DNA of 10,341 nucleotides from CBIFWW01 sp966186435 (GCA_966186435.1 CBIFWW010000122.1:1-10341); one strand, 5' to 3'. Shown: positions 1 to 7,225, counted from the stretch's first letter. Notes: a model not told the origin generated them from the letters alone. A program made the numbers and translations.

Positions 1-2014
1 GAACGATAGAGAAGGTGTAAGAGATACCATCTTTAGCGTAAGCAAACGGCAGTTTTGCAACGGAGGTCAGAGAGGCAACAGCACCTTTCTGGTCACGGCC
101 GTGCATTGGGTTAGCACCTGGTCCGAATGGCGCGCCAGCACGACGACCGTCTGGGGTGTTACCGGTTTTCTTACCATAAACCACGTTAGAGGTGATGGTC
201 AGAACAGACTGGGTAGGGATAGCGTTGCGGTAGGTAGTCAGTTTCTGAATTTTCTTCATGAAACGTTCAACCAGGTCAACAGCCAGGTCATCTACGCGAG
301 CGTCGTTGTTACCGAACTGCGGATATTCGCCTTCGATAGCAAAGTCGATAGCCAGACCATCTTCGTCACGAATAGGTTTAACTTTTGCGTATTTGATTGC
401 AGACAGGGAGTCAGCCGCAACAGACAGACCAGCGATACCGCAAGCCATGGTACGGATAACGTCACGGTCATGCAGCGCCATCAGAGAGGCTTCGTAGCTG
501 TATTTGTCATGCATGTAGTGGATAACGTTCAGGGCGGTGACGTATTGCTTAGCCAGCCAGTCCATGAAGTGATCCATACGATCCATAACTTCGTTGAATT
601 CCAGAACGTCGCCTTTGATAGGTTCAGATTTTGGACCAACCTGCATTTTCAGTTTTTCATCAACGCCGCCGTTGATTGCATACAGCATGGTTTTAGCCAG
701 GTTTGCACGCGCACCGAAGAACTGCATTTGTTTACCAACAACCATTGGGCTTACGCAGCAAGCAATAGCGTAATCGTCGTTGTTGAAGTCCGGACGCATC
801 AGGTCATCGTTCTCGTACTGCAGAGAAGAGGTGTCGATGGACACTTTAGCGGCATATTTTTTGAAGTTCAGTGGCAGTTTTTCAGACCACAGAATAGTGA
901 TGTTCGGCTCCGGTGATGGCCCCATGGTGTACAGGGTGTTCAGGAAGCGGAAGCTGTTTTTAGTCACCAGAGTACGGCCATCTACGCCCATACCGCCGAT
1001 AGATTCAGTTGCCCAGATTGGGTCACCGGAGAACAGCTCATCATACTCAGGGGTACGCAGGAAGCGAACCATACGCAGTTTCATGACCAAGTGGTCAATC
1101 ATTTCCTGAGCGTCTTGCTCAGTAATTTTGCCTGCTTTCAGGTCACGTTCGATGTAGATATCCAGGAAGGAGGATACGCGACCGAAGGACATTGCAGCAC
1201 CGTTCTGGGATTTAACAGCGGCCAGGTAGCCGAAGTAAGTCCATTGAACAGCTTCTTGAGCGTTGGTAGCAGGACCAGAGATATCGCAGCCGTATTTGGC
1301 AGCCATTTCTTTGATCTGACCCAGCGCACGGTGCTGTTCAGAAATTTCTTCACGCAGACGGATAGTTGCTTCCAGATCTTCGCCGTTTTCCATTTTGGAT
1401 TGCAGAGAAGAGAACTGGGCGAATTTGTCTTTCATCAGGTAGTCGATACCGTACACCGCGATGCGACGGTAGTCACCGATGATACGACCACGACCGTAAG
1501 CATCTGGCAGACCGGTCAGGACGCCAGATTTACGGCAACGCAGGATGTCTGGAGTATAAACATCGAAAACGCCCTGGTTGTGAGTTTTACGGTATTCAGA
1601 GAAGATCTTTTTCAGCATTGGGTCGAGTTCACGACCGTATACTTTGCAAGAACCTTCAATCATTTTGATGCCGCCGAACGGAATCAGAGCACGTTTCAGT
1701 GGAGCATCAGTCTGCAGACCGACGATTTTTTCCAGAGATTTTTCGATGTAACCGGCATCGTGAGAAGTAATGGTGGCGGCCAGGTTGGTATCAAAATCTA
1801 CAGGCGCGTGAGTGCGGTTTTCCTGTTTGATACCTTCCATGACGCTGTCCCACAGCTTGGTAGTTGCTGGAGTAGCACCTGCCAGGAAGGACTCGTCACC
1901 CTCGTAAGGGGTATAGTTTTTCTGAATGAAGTCGCGCAGGTTCACGCCATTCTGCCATTCACCCTTTGCAAAACCTTCCCAGGCTGCTGCTAACTTTTCA
2001 TTAAGTTCGGACAT
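1..2014 (-). CDS. pflB: Pyruvate formate-lyase (formate acetyltransferase), 3' end beyond the window
   Basis: Cytoplasmic glycyl-radical enzyme that converts pyruvate and CoA to acetyl-CoA and formate in anaerobic fermentation. The minus strand reads openly from ATG 2014 to base 1, giving residues 1-671 of a protein that has 760 residues in E. coli. The start MSELNEKLAAAWEGFAKG matches the E. coli enzyme closely. The adjacent catalytic cysteines fall at residues 419-420 (codons 755-760, within ACCVSPM), equal to E. coli C418/C419 counted without fMet, so there is no net indel up to that point. The radical-bearing glycine near residue 734 and the last ~90 residues lie off the window, so intactness there cannot be judged. 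A purine-rich ribosome site with two AGG motifs (2019-2028) precedes the ATG. focA lies 53 bp upstream in the same direction, and co-transcription is expected. This is a confident identification. Confidence 0.98.
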   Translation of the reverse strand, partial: MSELNEKLAAAWEGFAKGEWQNGVNLRDFIQKNYTPYEGDESFLAGATPATTKLWDSVMEGIKQENRTHAPVDFDTNLAATITSHDAGYIEKSLEKIVGLQTDAPLKRALIPFGGIKMIEGSCKVYGRELDPMLKKIFSEYRKTHNQGVFDVYTPDILRCRKSGVLTGLPDAYGRGRIIGDYRRIAVYGIDYLMKDKFAQFSSLQSKMENGEDLEATIRLREEISEQHRALGQIKEMAAKYGCDISGPATNAQEAVQWTYFGYLAAVKSQNGAAMSFGRVSSFLDIYIERDLKAGKITEQDAQEMIDHLVMKLRMVRFLRTPEYDELFSGDPIWATESIGGMGVDGRTLVTKNSFRFLNTLYTMGPSPEPNITILWSEKLPLNFKKYAAKVSIDTSSLQYENDDLMRPDFNNDDYAIACCVSPMVVGKQMQFFGARANLAKTMLYAINGGVDEKLKMQVGPKSEPIKGDVLEFNEVMDRMDHFMDWLAKQYVTALNVIHYMHDKYSYEASLMALHDRDVIRTMACGIAGLSVAADSLSAIKYAKVKPIRDEDGLAIDFAIEGEYPQFGNNDARVDDLAVDLVERFMKKIQKLTTYRNAIPTQSVLTITSNVVYGKKTGNTPDGRRAGAPFGPGANPMHGRDQKGAVASLTSVAKLPFAYAKDGISYTFSIV

Positions 2015-2067
2015 GTAACACCTACCTTCTGATATGGATTTTTATTCACAACTGTGCGAAGCAATAC

Positions 2068-2925
2068 TTAGTGCTTATCGCCACCGCGCAGGTAAATTAC
2101 CCAGTACGTCAACCCAACCAACAAACCACCGCCAATGATGTTCCCAATAGTGACCGGAATCAGGTTATCGGTGATGAAGTTCATTACAGTCAGGTGCGAA
2201 AAATTCTCCGGGGACGAACCAACTGCGGTCCAGAACTCGGGGCTTGCGAAATCACGAATTACGATACCCAACGGGATCATAAACATATTTGCAATACTGT
2301 GCTCGAACCCACTGGCCACAAACATCGCGACCGGCAGAATCATGGCGAACATTTTATCCATCAGGCTACGGCCGGAGTAACTCATCCATACGGCCAGGCA
2401 CACCATCAAGTTCGCCAAAATGCCAAGGCTAACGGCCTCTACAAAAGTGTGATGCATTTTATGGTCGGCAGTCTGAAGTACGTTCATACCCCACGCGCCA
2501 TTGGCCGTCATGTATTGGCCTGCAAGCCAGATAAGCAGAACGAATAAAAGCGCGCCTATCAGGTTGCCAACGTAAACGTTGATCCAGTTTTTAGCCAGTT
2601 GACCCCAGGTAATTCTGCCGCTCGCTTTGGCAACAACAATTAACACAGTGGAAGTGAACAGGTCTGCGCCGCAGACAACGCAAAGGATCAAACCGAGAGA
2701 GAAGCAAACACCGCCAATCAGCTTGGCAATCCCGAAGGGCATACCCGCGGTGCCGGTGGTGGCAGTGATGTAGAAAACAAAAGCGATGGAGATGAATACA
2801 CCGGCAGTGATTGCCAAATAACACGTCGTCAACGGGTGTTTCGTTGCTTTATAGACGCCAGCCTCTTCGGCAACTTTTGCCATGGCTGGTGGAAGTAATA
2901 GATCAAAAGGGTTGTCAGCTTTCAC
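2068..2925 (-). CDS. focA: Formate channel FocA (formate/nitrite transporter family)
   Basis: Inner-membrane pentameric channel that exports formate and, at low pH, re-imports it. The product has 285 residues, the same as E. coli FocA, with near-identical sequence. Residues known to line or gate the pore in the family are present: Thr91 (in ADLFTSTV) and His209 (in SGFEHSIANMF), as is the conserved GNIIGG segment near 261-266. Hydrophobic segments fit six membrane helices. The start codon is GTG (2923-2925). It is preceded by only a modest purine run (AGAGAGAG type), in contrast to the better ribosome site of pflB, which fits a channel needed in far smaller amounts than the enzyme. It is the first gene of the focA-pflB operon, downstream of a likely FNR-dependent promoter. 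Confidence 0.97.
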   Translation of the reverse strand: MKADNPFDLLLPPAMAKVAEEAGVYKATKHPLTTCYLAITAGVFISIAFVFYITATTGTAGMPFGIAKLIGGVCFSLGLILCVVCGADLFTSTVLIVVAKASGRITWGQLAKNWINVYVGNLIGALLFVLLIWLAGQYMTANGAWGMNVLQTADHKMHHTFVEAVSLGILANLMVCLAVWMSYSGRSLMDKMFAMILPVAMFVASGFEHSIANMFMIPLGIVIRDFASPEFWTAVGSSPENFSHLTVMNFITDNLIPVTIGNIIGGGLLVGLTYWVIYLRGGDKH

Positions 2926-2958
2926 ACTAACTCTCTCTATTATTAATTCGGCGACAAG

Positions 2959-2964
2959 ATACTA
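2959..2964 (-). promoter_or_regulatory. Candidate -10 element of the FNR-dependent focA promoter
   Basis: TAGTAT on the minus strand matches four of six bases of the sigma-70 -10 consensus, including the key second A and last T. It lies 32 bp (centre to centre) from the FNR site, as expected for a class II promoter where FNR replaces a good -35. The predicted start near 2952 leaves a leader of about 26 nt before the GTG of focA. Confidence 0.5.
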
Positions 2965-2986
2965 ACAAAGCATTATATAGAAGAAG

Positions 2987-3000
2987 TTGATGCAGATCAT
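2987..3000 (-). promoter_or_regulatory. FNR binding site of the focA-pflB promoter
   Basis: The plus strand reads TTGAT GCAG ATCAT, which matches the FNR consensus TTGAT-N4-ATCAA at nine of ten half-site bases. Its centre is at 2993.5. A -10-like hexamer TAGTAT (minus strand, 2959-2964) would put transcription start near 2952, making the site centred at -41.5, the class II activator position. FNR activation of focA-pflB is established in E. coli. The spacing here is my calculation, not mapped data. Confidence 0.8.
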
Positions 3001-3141
3001 ATGCCGCCGGGCTAATGGACCCAAAAACTGTATGGATAATCGTCGTTTTTGGCGTAAGTAAATGAAATTAAATGTAAAAATAAATTTTAATAATTACTAA
3101 TTGAGTTGAAAAATCTTCTTCCAATTCTTCACTCGCGGCTA

Positions 3142-3172
3142 ATTATAGCCACTCACCGAAAAATAAAAGCAA
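3142..3172 (-). promoter_or_regulatory. Candidate second promoter upstream of focA
   Basis: A perfect -10 hexamer TATAAT reads on the minus strand at 3142-3147. The best -35 candidate, TTGCTT (3167-3172), matches three of six bases at a long 19-bp spacing, so it would be weak without help. It would give focA a leader of about 210 nt. Multiple focA-pflB promoters are known in E. coli, but I cannot tell whether this corresponds to any of them. Confidence 0.3.
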
Positions 3173-3181
3173 CATTAACCT

Positions 3182-3208
3182 ACAGGTTATATTTAAAATA
3201 TTACCTGT
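3182..3208. repeat. 27-bp imperfect palindrome, possible operator
   Basis: Arms ACAGGT and ACCTGT enclose an AT-rich core that is itself symmetric (ATATTT-A-AAATAT). Twelve of thirteen base pairs match around a single central A. There is no T tract, so it does not look like a terminator. It lies about 260 bp upstream of the focA start and about 45 bp beyond the ycaO terminator hairpin. The symmetry and AT-rich middle would suit a dimeric regulator, but I do not recognise the motif. Confidence 0.5.
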
Positions 3209-3250
3209 TATTAACTTGTCTATTACATTATTTAACGGTGCACTATGTAA

Positions 3251-3282
3251 TAAAATTACGGGGCCTTTAAAGGCCCCGTAAT
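3251..3282 (-). terminator. Intrinsic terminator of ycaO
   Basis: Bases 3255-3282 form a perfect 28-base palindrome with a GGGGCC/GGCCCC core. Read on the minus strand it is followed by a TTTTA tract, and it begins 46 bp after the ycaO stop codon. The plus-strand side has no T run, so termination is expected mainly in the ycaO direction. It should largely insulate focA-pflB from ycaO transcription. Confidence 0.85.
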
Positions 3283-3327
3283 ATAACTGACGCCACAGAT
3301 TATTCCTATGGCTTTGGTAAGGTTAAC

Positions 3328-5091
3328 TTATGCGATTGGCCAAAAAGCAGCCTTAGCACGTTGCAGCTTTTCATAGGCCTTCAGCAGAGACTGATGGGCA
3401 GGGAAGGCTTCGAGGGTTGCATCTACTGGCTGTAAGCCATAGAACGCTGCTTCGCCGCTCAGAGCCGCTGAAGCATCTTCAACTGTCTGTGCGCCATACA
3501 TGCGAACAAAGGCATTCAGATATTGCAGCGGCTGGCGTTCTTCTTCCTGGGTCAGCAACAGCAGGGTTTGCAGGCAGCGGTAGTAGTTAGCTCGCTCTGG
3601 AGTGAATACTGAGCTGTTGAATTCCATGGTCCACTCGGTCCAGATCAACGCCTGTTCGGTATCGCCACCGGCCAGGGCCAGCATCGCTTTCAACTCACCA
3701 ATACGTGAGGTGCTCCAGCCATTACCCTGACCGGGTGCCAGGCCGAGCAACTCACGCACGCGGGTGAAATCGTCATGGCCTTCTTCATCAAGCTGGTCGA
3801 TCAGCGCCAAATAGTCTTCTTTATCCCACTGGCTATCAGGCAGGCTCATGATGGTTTCACGCAGGTGAACGCCCATGGTGTTATTGGCCAGCCACAGATC
3901 TTCAGCAGGGTAGATATCAGACATGCCTGGTACCAGAATACGGCAGGAATCCACGCTAAGGTGCTGGAAGTCTGCGATATACACCTCTTTACCTTCTTGA
4001 TTAAAGATAGACATTAGGGTGGCAAACTCTTCTTCGGTAGTGCCGGAGAAGTTCCAGTCTGCGAAATCGTAATCCGCATCCTGTTTAAACATATCCCAGG
4101 AAATCAGGCCGCTGGAATCAATAAAGTGGGTTTCCAGGTTGGCATGTTCAGCCACTTCTTCATCATCAAAGGTTGGCGGGGTGAATACGTCCAGATCCTT
4201 CAGGCCACGGCCTTGCAGCAGCTCGGTAACAGTACGCTCTAGCGCCACGCCGAAGTCCGGGTGACCGCCAAAGGAGGCGAAACAGGTGCCGTTAGCCGGG
4301 TTAAACAATACCACGCAGATGACCGGGTATTTGCCGCCCAGTGAACCGTCGTAGGCAAAGATAGGGAAACCTTCCGCTTCCAGGGTGGCGATGGACTCCA
4401 CGATGGATGGATAGCGGGCCAGCACCTCTTTCGGGATCTCTGGCAGGCTGATGGATTCGGCAATAATGCGGTTTTTCACGTAACGCTCAAACACTTCAGA
4501 CATGGCCTGAACCCGCGCTTCGTTACGGGTATTACCGGCGGACATCCCGTTAGACACATATAGGTTGCCGATAATATTCATCGGGATATAGACAGTTTGC
4601 TTATCAGATTGGCGGATGAACGGCAGGGCGCAGATACCGCGCTCTTCATTGCCCGATTGCAGATCAATCAACATCCCGGCAGCCAAACCATTTTCCGGAT
4701 CGTAGAAAGCGCGCAGGTGGTCGTCGAGGATGCCCGCTGGCAGGGCGTCGTCCTCTGGCAGTGGGAACCACTTCTCATTCGGGTAATGAACGAAAGGCCC
4801 ATTGGCGATGACATCGCCCAGCCAGAAATCGGCAAAGAAGTAGTTATTAGACAGACGTTCGAAGTACTCACCCAGCGCGGAGGCCAGGGCTGCTTTCTTG
4901 GTGGCCCCCTTACCGTTGGTGTAGCACAGGGAGCAGTCGACGTCGTGAATATGTACCGACCAGACGTTAGGGACCGGGTTCAGCCAGGAGGCTTCTTGAA
5001 TATTGAAACCCAGATCGCTCAGCTTACGTTGGAAACGCTCAATGGAGTCTTCCAGGGCGGCGTCTTTACCAGGAATAAAAGTTTGGGTCAT
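3328..5091 (-). CDS. ycaO: YcaO-domain ATP-dependent protein (ribosomal S12 methylthiolation accessory factor)
   Basis: This is the founding member of the YcaO family, ATP-using enzymes that activate amide backbones in other systems. In E. coli, YcaO has been linked to RimO-dependent beta-methylthiolation of ribosomal protein S12; its precise reaction is not settled. The 587-residue product matches E. coli YcaO (586) along its length. Family ATP/Mg-binding motifs are visible: SxxxExxER at residues 71-79 (SALGEYFER), Sx6ExxxQ at 184-195, and a further acidic pair at E199/E202. The C-terminal ~200 residues form the helical part without a proline-rich tail, as in non-azoline YcaO proteins. I chose ATG 5091 (MTQTFIPGKD) because it matches the E. 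coli start; a GTG three codons upstream is possible. No clear ribosome site precedes either. It is divergent from ycaP across about 135 bp. Confidence 0.95.
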   Translation of the reverse strand: MTQTFIPGKDAALEDSIERFQRKLSDLGFNIQEASWLNPVPNVWSVHIHDVDCSLCYTNGKGATKKAALASALGEYFERLSNNYFFADFWLGDVIANGPFVHYPNEKWFPLPEDDALPAGILDDHLRAFYDPENGLAAGMLIDLQSGNEERGICALPFIRQSDKQTVYIPMNIIGNLYVSNGMSAGNTRNEARVQAMSEVFERYVKNRIIAESISLPEIPKEVLARYPSIVESIATLEAEGFPIFAYDGSLGGKYPVICVVLFNPANGTCFASFGGHPDFGVALERTVTELLQGRGLKDLDVFTPPTFDDEEVAEHANLETHFIDSSGLISWDMFKQDADYDFADWNFSGTTEEEFATLMSIFNQEGKEVYIADFQHLSVDSCRILVPGMSDIYPAEDLWLANNTMGVHLRETIMSLPDSQWDKEDYLALIDQLDEEGHDDFTRVRELLGLAPGQGNGWSTSRIGELKAMLALAGGDTEQALIWTEWTMEFNSSVFTPERANYYRCLQTLLLLTQEEERQPLQYLNAFVRMYGAQTVEDASAALSGEAAFYGLQPVDATLEAFPAHQSLLKAYEKLQRAKAAFWPIA

Positions 5092-5226
5092 GGCAGTCAC
5101 TTTTTTGGCGTACGGAAAGCGCGCAATGATACGGGCTTTCAGTGTCAGGCGCTATGGTACCGAAAGAGGGCGCGAAAATAATTCCCCGGTCTACGCTTAA
5201 AGCAACCTTATATCGCTGGTAATGCT

Positions 5227-5919
5227 ATGAAAGCTTTCGATTTACAACGTATGGCGTTGGATAAAGCCCCGCCGGATTTCCTGTGGGAAGTGGCTACACG
5301 CAGCTTGGCAACCTTTGTCATGGTTTTCCTGTTTTTGAAAATAACCGGGCGGCGCGGCGTGCGTCAAATGTCGCTGTTTGAAGTGCTGATCATTTTGACC
5401 CTCGGCTCCGCCGCAGGGGATGTCGCTTTTTACGATAATGTTCCCATGTTGCCGGTATTGGTGGTGTTTGTTGTGATGGCGGCGCTCTACCGCCTGGCAA
5501 TGTGGGCCATGGCCCATAGTGAGAAACTCCAGGATTTGCTGGAAGGTAAGCCAGTGATTGTGGTGGAGGATGGGGAGCTAGCCTGGGAACGGTTGCAGTC
5601 AGAAAACATGACAGAATTTGAATTCTTTATGGCCCTGCGCGTCAACGGCGTGGAGCAATTGGGGCAAGTGAAGCTGGCTATCATGGAAACCGATGGCCAA
5701 ATCAGCACTTTTTTCTTCCCCGATGACCAAGTGAAACCAGGGTTATGCATTCTGCCCGAGCAATGTAATGAGCGGTTTAAGATTATGCCTCACGCCGGGG
5801 ATTATGCTTGTGTCCGCTGTAGTGAGGTGGTGGCAATGAAGGCCGGTGATCATCAGCTTTGCCCGCGCTGCGCTCATCCCCTGTGGAGCAAGGCCAGCAC
5901 TGCCCGGCGGGTAACCTGA
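5227..5919 (+). CDS. ycaP: DUF421/YetF-family inner-membrane protein with Cys4 tail
   Basis: The protein has 230 residues, the same length as E. coli YcaP, with near-identical core sequence. About three hydrophobic segments occupy residues ~18-38, ~50-67 and ~72-95. They include the conserved KITGRRGVRQMSLFEVLIILTLG stretch (split here: GRRGVRQMSLFE at 41-52). The cytoplasmic DUF421 domain follows (~100-185, with GKPVIVVEDGEL and NMTEFEFFMALR). The tail carries four cysteines as CVRC (195-198) and CPRC (212-215), a pattern typical of a zinc ribbon. The function is unknown; related YetF/YrbG proteins have been tied to cell-envelope or spore properties, but no specific role can be read here. 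The ribosome site is weak. It is transcribed toward serC, with a 160-bp gap, and I see no terminator with a T tract after it. Confidence 0.94.
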   Translation: MKAFDLQRMALDKAPPDFLWEVATRSLATFVMVFLFLKITGRRGVRQMSLFEVLIILTLGSAAGDVAFYDNVPMLPVLVVFVVMAALYRLAMWAMAHSEKLQDLLEGKPVIVVEDGELAWERLQSENMTEFEFFMALRVNGVEQLGQVKLAIMETDGQISTFFFPDDQVKPGLCILPEQCNERFKIMPHAGDYACVRCSEVVAMKAGDHQLCPRCAHPLWSKASTARRVT

Positions 5920-5941
5920 CAGAGCAATAATCTTCCTTTAT

Positions 5942-5999
5942 TCCCCCCGCTGGTCGATCCTGTTGTGTGAATTTGCTCACATTACCGGGGGCGGGGGGA
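5942..5999. repeat. G/C inverted repeat enclosing the CRP site
   Basis: TCCCCCCGC (5942-5950) is exactly complementary to GCGGGGGGA (5991-5999), with a 40-base interior that contains the CRP palindrome. No T run follows on either strand, so it is not a convincing terminator for ycaP. The right arm is preceded by more G, giving a dense G run (GGGGGCGGGGGG). Confidence 0.6.
5966..5981 (+). promoter_or_regulatory. cAMP-CRP binding site upstream of serC
   Basis: TGTGA-ATTTGC-TCACA is an exact match to the CRP consensus half-sites with six-base spacing. It lies about 100 bp before the serC start codon and about 68 bp before the start site I predict. The E. coli serC-aroA operon is reported to be influenced oppositely by cAMP-CRP and Lrp, so a CRP site here is expected. 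Whether it represses serC directly or acts on ycaP transcription is not visible from sequence. Confidence 0.8.
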
Positions 6000-6006
6000 T
6001 TAACCA

Positions 6007-6035
6007 TTGCAGCGCTCGTCACTGAATGATAAAAC
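6007..6035 (+). promoter_or_regulatory. Candidate sigma-70 promoter of serC-aroA
   Basis: TTGCAG (6007-6012) and TAAAAC (6030-6035) are separated by 17 bp. The -10 is preceded by TGA, giving an extended -10 (TGn) that could compensate for the moderate hexamers. Predicted start is near 6042, with a leader of about 38 nt to the serC ATG. This is an inference from sequence only. Confidence 0.45.
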
Positions 6036-6079
6036 CGATAGCCACAGGAAAAACTTATTGGTTGATGTGGTGAGGGGAA

Positions 6080-7165
6080 ATGACGCAGGTATATAACTTC
6101 AGCTCTGGTCCGGCGATGCTTCCGGCAGACGTATTAAAACAAGCTCAGGCTGAATTACGTGATTGGAACAATCTGGGCACCTCGGTGATGGAGATCAGCC
6201 ACCGCGGTAAGGAATTTATTGAAGTTGCCGAGACGGCTGAACAAGATCTGCGTGACCTGATGCAGATCCCGGCCAATTATCGGGTTTTATTCTGCCACGG
6301 CGGCGGCCGCGGCCAGTTTGCCGGGATCCCGCTCAATATTCTGGGTGATAAAACCTCCGCAGACTATGTTGACGGCGGTTACTGGGCAGCCAGCGCGGTT
6401 AAAGAAGCCCACAAATACCTCACCCCGAATGTCATTGATGCCAAAATTACTATTGATGGTAAACGCGCGCTGAAACCTATGCGCGATTGGCAGCTGTCTG
6501 ATAACGCAGCCTACCTGCATTATTGCCCGAACGAAACCATCGACGGTATTGCTATTGACGAAACGCCGGACTTCGGTGATGCCGTGGTTACCGCCGACTT
6601 CTCCTCAACGATTCTTTCCAGCCCGATTGACGTTAGCCGCTTTGGCGTGATCTACGCCGGTGCGCAGAAAAACATCGGCCCGGCCGGGCTGACACTGGTC
6701 ATCGTGCGTGATGACCTGCTGGGTAAAGCCAGCAAAGCCTGCCCGTCTATCATTGATTACACTGTCCTGAACGATAACGATTCGATGTTCAACACCCCAC
6801 CAACCTTCGCCTGGTATCTGTCTGGCCTGGTATTCAAGTGGCTGAAGGCCAACGGCGGTGTGGCAGCAATGAATAAAATCAACCAGCAGAAATCTGAGCT
6901 GCTTTACGGGGTCATCGACCGTAGTGATTTCTATCGAAACGACGTGCACACCAACAACCGCTCGCGGATGAATATCCCGTTCCAGCTGGCAGACAGCGCC
7001 CTGGACAAAGTGTTCCTCGAAGAATCCTTTGCGGCCGGTCTGCACGCTCTGAAGGGCCACCGCGTGGTCGGCGGGATGCGCGCATCTATTTATAACGCCA
7101 TGCCGCTGGAGGGGGTAAAAGCCCTAACTGATTTCATGGTGGAATTCGAACGCCGACACGGCTAA
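6080..7165 (+). CDS. serC: Phosphoserine / phosphohydroxythreonine aminotransferase
   Basis: PLP-dependent class V aminotransferase (EC 2.6.1.52). It converts 3-phosphohydroxypyruvate and glutamate to 3-phosphoserine in serine synthesis and makes 4-phosphohydroxythreonine in pyridoxal phosphate synthesis (the PdxF role). The 361-residue product matches the E. coli enzyme (362) throughout, from YNFSSGPAMLP to the identical C-terminus FMVEFERRHG. The PLP lysine is K197 in YAGAQKNIGPAG. R42/H41 in ISHRGKEF and the HGGGRGQF loop (73-80) are intact. The single-residue length difference lies near residue 167 (FGDAVVTADFSS), before the active-site lysine. A GAGGGG ribosome site sits immediately upstream of the ATG. 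It is the first gene of the serC-aroA operon, 60 bp before aroA. Confidence 0.98.
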   Translation: MTQVYNFSSGPAMLPADVLKQAQAELRDWNNLGTSVMEISHRGKEFIEVAETAEQDLRDLMQIPANYRVLFCHGGGRGQFAGIPLNILGDKTSADYVDGGYWAASAVKEAHKYLTPNVIDAKITIDGKRALKPMRDWQLSDNAAYLHYCPNETIDGIAIDETPDFGDAVVTADFSSTILSSPIDVSRFGVIYAGAQKNIGPAGLTLVIVRDDLLGKASKACPSIIDYTVLNDNDSMFNTPPTFAWYLSGLVFKWLKANGGVAAMNKINQQKSELLYGVIDRSDFYRNDVHTNNRSRMNIPFQLADSALDKVFLEESFAAGLHALKGHRVVGGMRASIYNAMPLEGVKALTDFMVEFERRHG

Positions 7166-7171
7166 TTTTTT

Positions 7172-7203
7172 CCCCTGCGGCCGCCGCAGGGGTTTGTTTC
7201 TTT
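7172..7203 (+). terminator. Terminator-like hairpin between serC and aroA
   Basis: CCCCTGCGG (7172-7180) pairs perfectly with CCGCAGGGG (7184-7192), giving a nine-base-pair GC-rich stem with a three-base loop. TTTGTTTCTTTT follows. It starts seven bases after the serC stop codon. A partial terminator at the same place is described for E. coli serC-aroA, letting serC be expressed above aroA. No aroA-specific promoter is evident in the remaining ~20 bp, so readthrough must supply aroA. Confidence 0.85.
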
Positions 7204-7225
7204 TATTTGAGAGTATCTTCCTATC

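Larger units (their letters stand above)
3001..3250. other. AT-rich regulatory spacer between focA and the ycaO terminator
   Basis: No gene is supported here. The stretch is clearly more AT-rich than the flanking genes. It contains a minus-strand TATAAT (3142-3147) within a small inverted repeat GGCTA-ATTA-TAGCC (3137-3150), and a larger 27-bp palindrome (3182-3208). E. coli transcribes focA-pflB from several promoters, including ones far upstream of focA, so this spacer may carry further promoter and regulator sites. Nothing else coding or repetitive was found. Confidence 0.6.

Noticed and set aside
101..1993. Long plus-strand open frames opposite pflB (271 and 300 codons)
   Set aside because: They lie antisense to a clearly conserved, codon-biased gene. 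Their translations are low-complexity in F, V and T and match no family I know; they are by-products of pflB codon bias.
2972..2977. Perfect TATAAT (minus strand) between the FNR site and focA
   Set aside because: It has no acceptable -35, and the FNR centre would be at about -28.5, which would block rather than activate. The TAGTAT downstream fits the known activator geometry better, though an overlapping weak promoter is not excluded.
5092..5100. GTG start of ycaO three codons upstream
   Set aside because: It has no ribosome site, and the family N-terminus begins at the ATG at 5091. It remains possible but less likely.
5101..5226. Promoters for the divergent ycaO and ycaP genes
   Set aside because: Only partial hexamers such as TATCAT and TATATC are present, without suitable -35 partners or leader lengths, so I could not support specific sites.
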